Shown: positions 8,887-14,277 of the stretch, in pieces
Layout: each line of letters starts with the position of its first letter
Numbering within the stretch: position 1 is the stretch's first letter
Origin: an uncultured Eubacteriales bacterium
GTDB lineage: Bacteria; Bacillota; Clostridia; Oscillospirales; CAG-272
Assembly: GCA_900556615.1 (NCBI GenBank)
Contig: USPP01000009.1
Location: 1 to 15,411 of the forward strand
Direction: 5' to 3'
Length of the DNA: 15,411 nucleotides
Translations under genes and position numbers: made by a program
The notes under the pieces: model-generated
The model's database searches: none
The model's input: the letters and a program-made list of their open reading frames with translations, nothing else
What the model was told of the DNA's origin: nothing

Positions 8887-9714
8887 TTATAACAAATCAA
8901 TTTCCTTGCCAATTTGAGAGGCCTTGTAGAAAAAATAGACGGCTAACGGCCAGAAAATAAACAAAAAGACAATTCCCAATGTTGTGTTCTTTTTCTTCTC
9001 CTTCAGAAGTTCCTCTTTGCGTACCGAATCGAACTTACGCGAGGAACGGGTACCGGAATACGATGAACTATCAGCTTTCGGTCTTGAAACGGTGCTTGAC
9101 GTGTCGGAAGCACGTTCTTTTCTGCCAGACGACGAATCCAAGTAGCGGATAACGATTTCTTCAGGCGTGCCTTCTTCGTACTGCTTGAAGAAAGAAGGTC
9201 CGGCTCCCGAAAGCCGGGAAACGATAGAAGAGTCTCGACGATTCAGCTTATATAACATATCCAAAGCCGTTTCAATGATCATTTCGTCGTTCATTAAACT
9301 GCACTTATCTCCATGCTCTCTCCGGAACCATTTTACGTAGTAATCGGCTGATGCCTTCACCTTTGCATCGTATTTGAGCAGCCAATTGACTTCCTCAGGA
9401 TTTAGATACGGTGAGCCGGTTGGCAACGGTCTGGGCGGAACATCCGCGAATTCCGTCTTTGCTTCGCCCACAGGTTCGGTTGCGTCGATCAGCCCTTTCA
9501 AGAATTCAAGCAAAAACGTGTGACAATCTGCTCCTTCCGGAACAGTGGCGTTTTCAGAAACGCATTCCATCAGCTTGAATGTTGCCATCTTGATCCAATC
9601 GTCGCTCGGTTTGTCAGTCCCGTCTTTCGGGAATACGCGCTTTAAGTATTCGGCAACTAAGGTTGATCCTTCTTCAGTATTAAATGTCTCAATTACCTTC
9701 TCTAATTCAACCAT
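8887..9714 (-). CDS. Hypothetical protein with C-terminal membrane anchor
   Basis: I do not recognise this 275-residue protein. Residues 1-195 look soluble and helical, with no family motif I can name. Residues ~194-230 are a low-complexity Ser/Arg-rich linker (SSSGRKERASDTSSTVS...). Residues 231-243 are strongly basic (VRKEELLKEKKKN), followed by a single hydrophobic helix at ~244-264 and a ten-residue tail. That order suggests a tail-anchored protein with its bulk in the cytoplasm. A ribosome binding site AGGAG (complement of 9724-9728) stands nine bases before the ATG. It is the second gene of a two-gene unit, 38 bases after the Cys-rich gene, and the terminator at 8671-8706 closes the unit. 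Membrane anchoring is visible; function is unknown. Confidence 0.8.
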   Translation of the reverse strand: MVELEKVIETFNTEEGSTLVAEYLKRVFPKDGTDKPSDDWIKMATFKLMECVSENATVPEGADCHTFLLEFLKGLIDATEPVGEAKTEFADVPPRPLPTGSPYLNPEEVNWLLKYDAKVKASADYYVKWFRREHGDKCSLMNDEMIIETALDMLYKLNRRDSSIVSRLSGAGPSFFKQYEEGTPEEIVIRYLDSSSGRKERASDTSSTVSRPKADSSSYSGTRSSRKFDSVRKEELLKEKKKNTTLGIVFLFIFWPLAVYFFYKASQIGKEIDLL

Positions 9715-9752
9715 ATACTGTTTCTCCTAATTTTAGCATACTTTATCGAGCG

Positions 9753-9986
9753 TCACGCCGGATTATGTTTGTAGATGCCGCAGCTTTCCCAGGGATCCTT
9801 GCGATTACCAGTTTCCATACAGCGCTTTTCTTCGGGACGGAAGCTTTTGCAGTTGCCGCAAACACGGTCCCCGTAAGGGCGATGCTCTGCGATGGTGCAT
9901 TCAGAAGAAGATGAACGCGAATACCCATTGTATCCGCACTTTCCCTCAGAAGAACGAAAATAACGACAATTGTAACATTGACTCAT
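9753..9986 (-). CDS. Small Cys-rich protein with two tandem CxxC units
   Basis: The likely product is 77 residues, starting at MSQCYNCRYF. A longer in-frame start 45 bases upstream exists, but only the ATG at 9984-9986 has a good ribosome binding site (AAGGAG, complement of 9994-9999, seven bases away). The protein is an internal duplication: C4-x2-C7...C14...C30 followed by C43-x2-C46...C55...C68. Both units share the pattern C-x-N-C-x2-F-R-x2-E-x2-C, later S-x-C-x-I and a closing His. Each unit could bind one zinc ion with four cysteines. No family is recognised. It is the first gene of a two-gene operon and lies next to the inverted-repeat region, so it is the first gene a leftward promoter there would reach. 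A role as a regulator or metal-binding partner of the membrane protein is speculation. Confidence 0.75.
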   Translation of the reverse strand: MSQCYNCRYFRSSEGKCGYNGYSRSSSSECTIAEHRPYGDRVCGNCKSFRPEEKRCMETGNRKDPWESCGIYKHNPA

Positions 9987-9993
9987 ATGACTG

Positions 9994-9999
9994 CTCCTT
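9994..9999 (-). promoter_or_regulatory. Ribosome binding site deciding the start of the Cys-rich gene
   Basis: On the minus strand this reads AAGGAG, seven bases before the ATG at 9984-9986. The longer alternative start at 10029-10031 has no such site, so the short form is preferred. Confidence 0.75.
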
Positions 10000-10107
10000 T
10001 TTCTTTTTGGTAATAGATTTTTACGCTTCAACTGTATTTTTTCACGAATTTATACCATATGAAATGCTCCACGATAAAAATTCGGCATAAATTCCCTAAA
10101 ATCAGTC

Positions 10108-10134
10108 TTTATAACCGATATTAGACACAGTCAA
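10108..10134 (-). promoter_or_regulatory. Possible fixed promoter for the Cys-rich operon
   Basis: On the minus strand TTGACT (complement of 10129-10134) is followed after 15 bases by TATAAA (complement of 10108-10113). The -35 and -10 boxes each match five of six consensus bases, but the spacer is two bases short. It lies outside the inverted repeats, so if active it would drive the operon whatever the orientation of the switch. Confidence 0.3.
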
Positions 10135-10142
10135 GAATACAA

Positions 10143-10160
10143 CATAATTTTTATTATGTT
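10143..10160. repeat. Left 18-bp inverted repeat, putative recombination site
   Basis: The 18 bases at 10143-10160 are the exact reverse complement of 10372-10389. The copy is itself a foldback: AACATAAT, TTTT, ATTATGTT at 10141-10160. Two symmetric arms around a short central spacer is how core sites of tyrosine recombinases are built. The central spacer is TTTT here and AAAA in the partner, so the sites match only in inverted orientation. The sequence is AT-rich, which lowers its significance somewhat. Confidence 0.6.
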
Positions 10161-10225
10161 ATGATAGTCCGCGCGAGAGATATATATAAGCACTAACTTC
10201 ACTAAAAAAATAGGCATAGCAAGAT

Positions 10226-10261
10226 AGACCAATGAAAAAATATCGCTTCATTGGTCTTTTT
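10226..10261 (+). terminator. Rho-independent terminator inside the inverted-repeat segment
   Basis: Eleven perfect pairs (AGACCAATGAA at 10226-10236 with TTCATTGGTCT at 10247-10257) enclose a ten-base loop and run into a T-tract at 10257-10261 on the plus strand. No plus-strand gene ends nearby, so it looks like an insulator placed upstream of the promoter at 10318-10346. Confidence 0.75.
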
Positions 10262-10317
10262 GACGTGCAGATTTTCAAAAAAATGTTTAAAAAAGAGCAT
10301 TTTTTGTGCGAAAACTA

Positions 10318-10346
10318 TTGAAAAAATTGATTTTTTATGATATAAT
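10318..10346 (+). promoter_or_regulatory. Strong sigma-A type promoter inside the inverted-repeat segment
   Basis: TTGAAA at 10318-10323, a 17-base spacer and a perfect TATAAT at 10341-10346, preceded by TG in the extended -10 position. Transcription would start near 10353. It points right, but no plus-strand gene follows: within about 80 bases it meets a terminator-like hairpin and then the 3' end of the recombinase gene in antisense. A strong promoter without a gene is the main reason to suspect an invertible switch here. Confidence 0.7.
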
Positions 10347-10351
10347 AATAA

Positions 10352-10365
10352 TTGCATATATGCAA
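10352..10365. promoter_or_regulatory. 14-bp perfect palindrome at the predicted transcription start
   Basis: TTGCATATATGCAA is its own reverse complement and lies at the predicted start site of the promoter just upstream. Its position fits an operator for a dimeric repressor. No matching regulator gene is visible in the window. Confidence 0.4.
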
Positions 10366-10371
10366 GTTCAC

Positions 10372-10389
10372 AACATAATAAAAATTATG
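10372..10389. repeat. Right 18-bp inverted repeat, putative recombination site
   Basis: AACATAATAAAAATTATG is the exact reverse complement of 10143-10160. Together the two copies enclose 211 bases (10161-10371) that carry the terminator and the promoter. The copy lies 38 bases beyond the stop codon of the recombinase gene. Like its partner it has symmetric arms around a four-base spacer. Confidence 0.6.
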
Positions 10390-10393
10390 AAGT

Positions 10394-10428
10394 GGGCGTC
10401 ATGATCCGTTGGATATGACGTCCGTTTT
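10394..10428 (+). terminator. Terminator-like hairpin just beyond the right repeat
   Basis: GGGCGTCAT (10394-10402) pairs with ATGACGTCC (10415-10423), including one G-U pair. Three inner pairs (ATC/GAT) follow after a one-base bulge. A short T-run at 10425-10428 follows on the plus strand. It would stop transcripts from the promoter at 10318-10346 after roughly 75 bases. On the minus strand the hairpin begins four bases after the recombinase stop codon and may also serve as that gene's 3' hairpin, although a tight T-run is missing there. Confidence 0.55.
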
Positions 10429-11269
10429 ATATTATCAGTCGCATATTTTCAAGCTTGCGTTTGTGTTCTGCGCCGGTACTCATAATATAAATACGTGTTG
10501 TATTAATACTGCTATGACCAAGAATATCGGCAAGCTTGGCAATGTCCTTTTCGATTCCATAGAATGTACGAGCAAATAAGTGCCTTAGATTGTGCGGAAA
10601 AACCTTTTCGGGATTTACGCCTGCTTCTTTGCATAGCTTTTTCATATCACACCATACATTGCTTCGATTCAACGCTTTTCGATTTTTGGTAATGAAAATC
10701 ATTCCAGAGTTTATTTTCTGTTTTTTGGCATATGCAAGAAGCTTTTTACAAAGTTTTGATATCAGAAAAACAGTTCTTGTTTTCCCTTTGCAAGAAACAA
10801 TCATTGCGCCCTTCCGTGCCGCTTCTACCCTGACATATGGTAATTCGCTGACACGGATGCCTGTACCGCAAATCGTCTGAATAACGAGAGAAAGCCTCTC
10901 GTTATTTTTTCTTTCTGCTGTCCGTACAAGAGAGCGATATTCAGATTTTGTGAGTTCCTTGTTTTCAGAGCAATACGCTTGCCGTTGCACTCTAAATTGC
11001 TTTACGCATAAATCGTGCCATTCTAAGAACCTAAGGAAAGAATTAAGCGCAGCAAGCATTGAATTGGCACTTACTATGGCATACTTTTCTTCGAGAAACG
11101 CTTTGTATTCAATTGCCAAACTCTTGTTGACTTCCCGTCCTTGCGTAAAGCGAAGAAAATAACGAATATCTCGCATATACTTTTCAATTGTGTTATTTGT
11201 TTTTTCCTCTTCTTTCAATTTTGTTTTAAATGTAATCAGCATCTCGTCTGTAACTTTTCGATTTGTCAT
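10427..11269 (-). CDS. Tyrosine recombinase (XerC/XerD-like phage integrase family)
   Basis: A 280-residue site-specific recombinase that breaks and rejoins DNA through a covalent phosphotyrosine. Residues ~5-90 form the SAM-like core-binding domain (NTIEKYMRDIRYFLRF). Residues ~105-280 are the catalytic domain with every active-site residue present: R139 in GTGIRVSEL, a Lys in CKGKTR (K161 or K163), H226 and R229 in PHNLRHLF, H252 in LGHSS, and the nucleophile Y261 in TTRIY. The ATG at 11267-11269 is chosen over the GTG one codon upstream because GGAGGT at 11277-11282 is then seven bases away. No excisionase, relaxase or phage genes lie next to it, so a plain integrated element is not evident; two inverted 18-bp sites sit beyond its 3' end. 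It may act on them as an invertase. That role is inference; the family is secure. Confidence 0.92.
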   Translation of the reverse strand: MTNRKVTDEMLITFKTKLKEEEKTNNTIEKYMRDIRYFLRFTQGREVNKSLAIEYKAFLEEKYAIVSANSMLAALNSFLRFLEWHDLCVKQFRVQRQAYCSENKELTKSEYRSLVRTAERKNNERLSLVIQTICGTGIRVSELPYVRVEAARKGAMIVSCKGKTRTVFLISKLCKKLLAYAKKQKINSGMIFITKNRKALNRSNVWCDMKKLCKEAGVNPEKVFPHNLRHLFARTFYGIEKDIAKLADILGHSSINTTRIYIMSTGAEHKRKLENMRLII

Positions 11270-11276
11270 CACTTAT

Positions 11277-11282
11277 ACCTCC
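11277..11282 (-). promoter_or_regulatory. Ribosome binding site deciding the recombinase start
   Basis: It reads GGAGGT on the minus strand. The spacing is seven bases to the ATG (11267-11269) and only four to the GTG before it, which favours the ATG. Confidence 0.75.
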
Positions 11283-11310
11283 GTGATCCTTCATTTTAAC
11301 ATGGATTTGT

Positions 11311-11329
11311 GTAGAATTTTTCGTTCTAC
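11311..11329. promoter_or_regulatory. Small hairpin in the recombinase leader
   Basis: GTAGAA and TTCTAC pair over six bases around a seven-base loop, about 40 bases upstream of the recombinase start. It could be an RNA hairpin in the leader or a protein-binding palindrome; nothing further can be said. Confidence 0.3.
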
Positions 11330-11416
11330 CGTATAAGTAATAGGCATTTTTTGATATCGCTTCAAGAAAACTCACTTGTTGAAAAATGGGTTCTTACTTT
11401 TATAAATAACTAAGAT

Positions 11417-11425
11417 ATTATATCA
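11417..11425 (-). promoter_or_regulatory. Candidate extended -10 promoter for the recombinase
   Basis: On the minus strand this reads TGATATAAT, a perfect TATAAT with an extended -10 TG. No good -35 box lies 16-18 bases upstream. Transcription from here would give a leader of about 140 bases before the recombinase. A weaker alternative is TTGAAG (complement of 11360-11365) with TATTAC (complement of 11337-11342), 17 bases apart. Confidence 0.45.
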
Positions 11426-11436
11426 AAAATTATTAA

Positions 11437-11467
11437 GAGCAGATAACTTTTCAGTCATCCGCTCTTT
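11437..11467 (+). terminator. Imperfect hairpin with T-run
   Basis: GAGCAGAT (11437-11444) pairs with ATCCGCTC (11457-11464) except for one A-C mismatch, and a run of four T residues follows on the plus strand. Read on the minus strand it is followed by a looser T-rich stretch. No gene ends at it on either strand, so it may be a remnant of a lost gene. Confidence 0.4.
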
Positions 11468-11592
11468 TCAACGCTCGTTTCTTAAATTCTGGTGTTGTGC
11501 CCTTGTACCGTAAAGTTATCACTGCTTTCTCAAAATGAAAGTGTTATATAAAAAATTCAAAAATAATTTTCAGTTTTTCTTATTATTTTGAT

Positions 11593-11665
11593 AAGGGGCA
11601 TAAGAGCAAGATTGACCTGGGATCAGCTTTGCTGCCACAATCTTGCTTGGGAGTGCCCTCCTTAA
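11593..11665. repeat. Large nested inverted repeat (structured RNA or oriT-like remnant)
   Basis: A ten-base perfect stem (AGCAAGATTG at 11605-11614 with CAATCTTGCT at 11638-11647) is nested inside GGGCA/TGCCC (11596-11600 with 11654-11658), with AAGG/CCTT outside it. It also contains an inner CAGC-TTT-GCTG hairpin. A second perfect foldback, AATGGAGT/ACTCCATT, lies at 11681-11705. Such nested structure in non-coding DNA suggests a structured RNA or a recognition site of a mobile element, such as a transfer origin. I cannot assign it to a known family. A 62-codon minus-strand frame crosses it but lacks a ribosome binding site. Confidence 0.45.
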
Positions 11666-11853
11666 GCACAGCATATACAAAATGGAGTAATACGATAACT
11701 CCATTAATCGTTTTATGGACACCGCCCTAATTACCATTTCAGGCGATTTTATTTTCATACAGACAAGAAAAAAGCAATAATTTTAATCTATACTGTCGAT
11801 ACTATCAAAACAGAGCTATAACAAAAAAAGATAAGAAAAGGGCATGGTAATCA

Positions 11854-12531
11854 ATGATGAAACTGTATATTAAAATGCTGCTATCTTCAGCAGCAATTAT
11901 GACAGTAATTATCGGGGGATATCGAATTATTTTTTATCCCGAACCGGAAAAAGCTGCAGAGGTTTTCTCGGGATTTACTGATTCGGAGGATGAGATTGCC
12001 GACATTCAAATTAAGCTTAAAGAAAAAGGATATTACAGCGGTGAGATAAGCGGGATTTTCGATATCACCACAAGAGAAGCAGTCAAAGGATATCAGGAAG
12101 ATAATGCACTTCCTATTTCAGGCTCCTGTACGCCAGAAACACTTTACAGCCTTGGCATTTATACAGATATCGAGGACATACTCCGTTACGAAGAAGAGCG
12201 ATTTATTGCATCCACAATAGAAGCAGTATGTCCCGATGCGGAATATCTCACGAAGGTTGCTTTAGCCGGAATCATATTCAATCGCATTAACTCTGTAGGA
12301 TTTCCGGATAATGCTGCATCGGTAGTTTTCGGTGAACCGCAATTCAAAGACGCATATCTATATGATTATAAAAAGGAACCGACTGAAGAAAGCATAAGAG
12401 CTTCAAGAGACGCTCGACTCGGCTTATCCCCCTGTCCAGACGCATTGTATTTTTATAAAAAAGGTTCAGCAGATACTTTTTTATTAAAGAAAAGCATCAA
12501 ATATCGAAACGGGAAATACTTCTTTGTCTGA
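11854..12531 (+). CDS. SleB/CwlJ-type cell-wall hydrolase with peptidoglycan-binding domain
   Basis: A 225-residue protein. Residues ~5-27 are a hydrophobic signal anchor. Residues ~46-101 match a PG_binding_1 domain (IADIQIKLKEKGYYSGEISGIFDITTREAVKGYQ, read in parts, then LPISGSCTPETLYSLG). Residues ~113-224 match the SleB-type hydrolase domain (Hydrolase_2): a Glu at 123 in the expected catalytic helix, VALAGIIFNRI, GFPDNAASVVFGEPQF and the PDALYFYKKG segment. The family cleaves spore cortex or vegetative peptidoglycan outside the membrane. The usual EA-x-GE motif is altered to EAVCPD, with two extra residues before KVAL, so activity is less certain than the fold. The ribosome binding site is modest (AAAGGG at 11837-11842, eleven bases before the ATG). 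It is a single gene. It could be a germination or sporulation lytic enzyme, but the neighbourhood does not decide this. Confidence 0.85.
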   Translation: MMKLYIKMLLSSAAIMTVIIGGYRIIFYPEPEKAAEVFSGFTDSEDEIADIQIKLKEKGYYSGEISGIFDITTREAVKGYQEDNALPISGSCTPETLYSLGIYTDIEDILRYEEERFIASTIEAVCPDAEYLTKVALAGIIFNRINSVGFPDNAASVVFGEPQFKDAYLYDYKKEPTEESIRASRDARLGLSPCPDALYFYKKGSADTFLLKKSIKYRNGKYFFV

Positions 12532-12658
12532 AAAAATTTCCTATGCATCAGGACACCATCCTATGTCCCTGTTCGCCTTTATACTTTCCACTGGACTTCT
12601 ATTATGATTGATTCTGTCGAAACAAACTCATGCTATAAATTATACGTGTACAATATTT

Positions 12659-12832
12659 ATAAGGCAATACCGCCGGGTTTTGATTCCGGAGATGCGCAGT
12701 CCTATTTTTGTCAGACGATACCAATTGAGGATAAAAGAGTGACTCCTCTACCGGAAAAATTTGTGAAGGGTATCTCTATGGAATCACTGAATAAATCGTC
12801 AAAGGTTCTTTCAGGCGGATTTATTGCCCAAC
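12659..12832. mobile_element. MITE-like repeat, copy A (degenerate)
   Basis: It starts ATAAGGCAATACCGCCGGG and ends in a decayed inverted version near ATTGCCCAAC. The middle shares TTTTTGTCAGAC, ATTGAG, AGAGTGAC and a TTTGTGAAG-like block with copy C in the same order. Its length, about 174 bases, equals that of copy C. It has no coding capacity of its own, so it would be mobilised in trans if it ever was. Confidence 0.6.
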
Positions 12833-12852
12833 ACCATAGATAAACTTGAAAT

Positions 12853-13088
12853 ATTAAGATAATACCGGCGGATTTTGACAGTACAGATGTGCAGTTGCAT
12901 TTTTTGTCAGTCAAAACAAAAATTCCGCAGAAAGCGTATACATCATCAAGGATTTCTGTGACAAAGACGAATAACAGATCAAGCCGGATTTGGGCAGTGG
13001 TTTTTAGTGGTACCCTCAAGTACGACAGAAAATTGCCCGCAGAGCATCATCAAGACGTAAACCGTGAGCCCGAAGGTATTGCCTTAAA
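12853..13088. mobile_element. MITE-like repeat, copy B (degenerate, longer)
   Basis: The left end is ATTAAGATAATACC, with TTTTTTGTCAG further in. The right end reads CCCGAAGGTATTGCCTTAAA, which aligns with the right end of copy C. At 236 bases it is about 60 longer than copies A and C, and its middle is unlike theirs, so it may be a composite or an internally rearranged copy. Confidence 0.5.
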
Positions 13089-13253
13089 CGTATATAACTT
13101 TGATACGTCAAGAACAAACAAAGAATTCTTTAGAAGGATAAGTATACCTTATCGTTAAGAAAGAAGGAAATTGAGAGAGGCGCTTTACTCGTCTGTATCT
13201 AAAAATAAAAAAACGAAGTTAAAAAACAAAATAGTTCTGTTTCACATAACATC

Positions 13254-13292
13254 GGAGGGATACCGGAAACAATATCCGGTATCCCTCCTTTT
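13254..13292 (+). terminator. Very strong hairpin terminator
   Basis: Fourteen perfect pairs (GGAGGGATACCGGA at 13254-13267 with TCCGGTATCCCTCC at 13275-13288) enclose a seven-base loop, with TTTT following on the plus strand at 13289-13292. No intact plus-strand gene ends just before it. A second perfect foldback (TTCCTCAA, loop GCGA, TTGAGGAA) follows at 13291-13310. Confidence 0.75.
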
Positions 13293-13327
13293 CCTCAAGC
13301 GATTGAGGAAGTTATATATATTTTTTA

Positions 13328-13499
13328 TTAAGGCAATGATCGTTGTGCAGTTGCGCCGCCGGATTTTTTGTCAGACAATACAAAATTGAGAAAACAAGAG
13401 TGACACCTTTGCCGACAAAATTTGGTGAAGCATGACGGAATAGATGCGAGCGTATGCGCAACAAAGGCGTTAGCCATGCACCCGGCGGTGTTGCCTTAA
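13328..13499. mobile_element. MITE-like repeat, copy C, best preserved
   Basis: Its terminal inverted repeats are TTAAGGCAA and TTGCCTTAA, with further inverted matching of a GCCGCCGG/CCGGCGG block inside. It is flanked by TA on both sides (13326-13327 and 13500-13501), the target duplication typical of IS630/Tc1-mariner-type elements and their MITEs. The element is 172 bases and has no gene. Its right end lies inside the last codons of the amino-acid ABC transporter ATPase gene and provides that gene's stop codon. Confidence 0.7.
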
Positions 13500-14272
13500 T
13501 ATGAACTGAGAAAAGAACGAAGTCGGTTGCTTTTGGGCGAATCAAAAACCTCGGTAGGTGTTCCGGTCTCGGCAATAATGCCCTGATCCATAAAAATTAC
13601 CTTAGTAGATATGTCATGGGCAAATGCCATCTCATGAGTTACAATAATCATAGTCATATTCTGCTGTGCCAATGATTTCATAACGGCAAGCACTTCTCCG
13701 GTAAGTTCAGGATCCAGAGCGGACGTCGGCTCATCAAAACACAGTATATTCGGATTCAAAGCAAGCGCCCTTGCTATGGCAACACGCTGCTGTTGACCTC
13801 CGGAAAGCTCACAAGGATAGTTTTTCAGCTTTTCTGAAAGTCCCACTTTCGCTATAAGCTCTTTGCCCTCCTGCTCAATTTGCTCAATAATTGCCTTTCG
13901 GTTTTTTCTGTAATCCTCCCGTTCTTTTGCAAGCAGTTTTTTTGCCAGCGTAACATTTTCAAGGACATTATACTGCGGAAAAAGATTAAAATTCTGAAAA
14001 ACAAGGCCGAAATTCAATTGTGCACTTCTCTGCTCCGAAACAGAACGTTTCTCTTCGGATTTACTGTTAAAAATGGTCTGACCGTTTACTCTGATAATAC
14101 CTTCATCAGCTTTTTCAAGAAAAGTCAAACACCGCAAAAGGGTTGTTTTTCCGCTTCCTGAAGAACCGATTATCGAAAGAATCTCGCCTTTTTCAAGAGA
14201 GAAGCTTATTCCTTTTAAAATTTCTGATTTGTCGAAATGTTTTTTTATGTTTTCAACTTCAAGTATGGACAT
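13496..14272 (-). CDS. Polar amino-acid ABC transporter, ATP-binding protein
   Basis: A 258-residue ATPase of the GlnQ/HisP family that powers amino-acid import at the inner face of the membrane. Motifs: Walker [10 protein letters not shown] (36-44), Q-loop Gln93 (VFQNFNLFP), signature LSGGQ (156-160), Walker B ILCFDEP (176-182) and switch His213 (VTHE). The stretches at ~65-88 and ~112-140 are longer and more charged than in typical 240-residue members. An upstream in-frame extension is open, but the ATG at 14270-14272 is chosen because AAGGG (complement of 14281-14285) lies eight bases away and the protein then starts as the family does. The permease stop is five bases upstream, so translation is likely coupled. 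The stop codon TAA comes from the terminal repeat of the MITE-like element at 13328-13499. Confidence 0.93.
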   Translation of the reverse strand: MSILEVENIKKHFDKSEILKGISFSLEKGEILSIIGSSGSGKTTLLRCLTFLEKADEGIIRVNGQTIFNSKSEEKRSVSEQRSAQLNFGLVFQNFNLFPQYNVLENVTLAKKLLAKEREDYRKNRKAIIEQIEQEGKELIAKVGLSEKLKNYPCELSGGQQQRVAIARALALNPNILCFDEPTSALDPELTGEVLAVMKSLAQQNMTMIIVTHEMAFAHDISTKVIFMDQGIIAETGTPTEVFDSPKSNRLRSFLSSY

Positions 14273-14277
14273 AGTAA

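Larger units (their letters stand above)
11273..11853. other. Non-coding region between recombinase and cell-wall hydrolase
   Basis: These 581 bases have no credible gene. They are AT-rich and hold the recombinase leader and promoter candidate, the hairpin at 11437-11467, the nested foldback at 11593-11665 and the foldback at 11681-11705. The final ~60 bases before the hydrolase gene are A-rich and contain no promoter with two good boxes. Confidence 0.6.
12532..13495. other. Non-coding region filled with decayed repeats
   Basis: No credible gene lies in these 964 bases. Most is made of three degenerate copies of one MITE-like element (12659-12832, 12853-13088, 13328-13499). Between the second and third copies is an A-rich stretch and a very strong terminator hairpin at 13254-13292. 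Short open frames here translate repeat sequence and lack coding character. Confidence 0.65.

Noticed and set aside
10278..10305. AAAAAATG/CATTTTTT foldback in the inverted-repeat segment
   Set aside because: It is made almost only of A and T runs in an AT-rich region and could easily arise by chance.
10427..11272. Reading the recombinase as the integrase of an intact prophage or conjugative element
   Set aside because: No phage structural, relaxase, excisionase or conjugation genes lie on either side, and no long direct-repeat attachment sites were found; only the short inverted sites are seen.
11570..11758. 62-codon minus-strand frame across the nested foldback
   Set aside because: No ribosome binding site, no recognisable motif, and its sequence is largely determined by the inverted repeats.
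11789..11823. A-rich stretch whose complement begins GTTATAGCTCTG, reminiscent of a type II CRISPR repeat
   Set aside because: Only one copy is present, with no spacer-repeat pattern and no cas genes in the window.
12551..12568. GGACA/TGTCC hairpin after the cell-wall hydrolase gene as its terminator
   Set aside because: Only five pairs and no T-run directly after it.
12604..13158. Short plus-strand frames, including one reading KRVTPLPEKF
   Set aside because: They translate the degenerate MITE-like copies; the same peptide block recurs because the DNA repeats, not because a gene is conserved.
13312..13575. 87-codon minus-strand frame containing RHASPNFVGKGVTL
   Set aside because: It crosses repeat copy C and overlaps the end of the ABC ATPase gene in another frame; it is a repeat-derived spurious frame.
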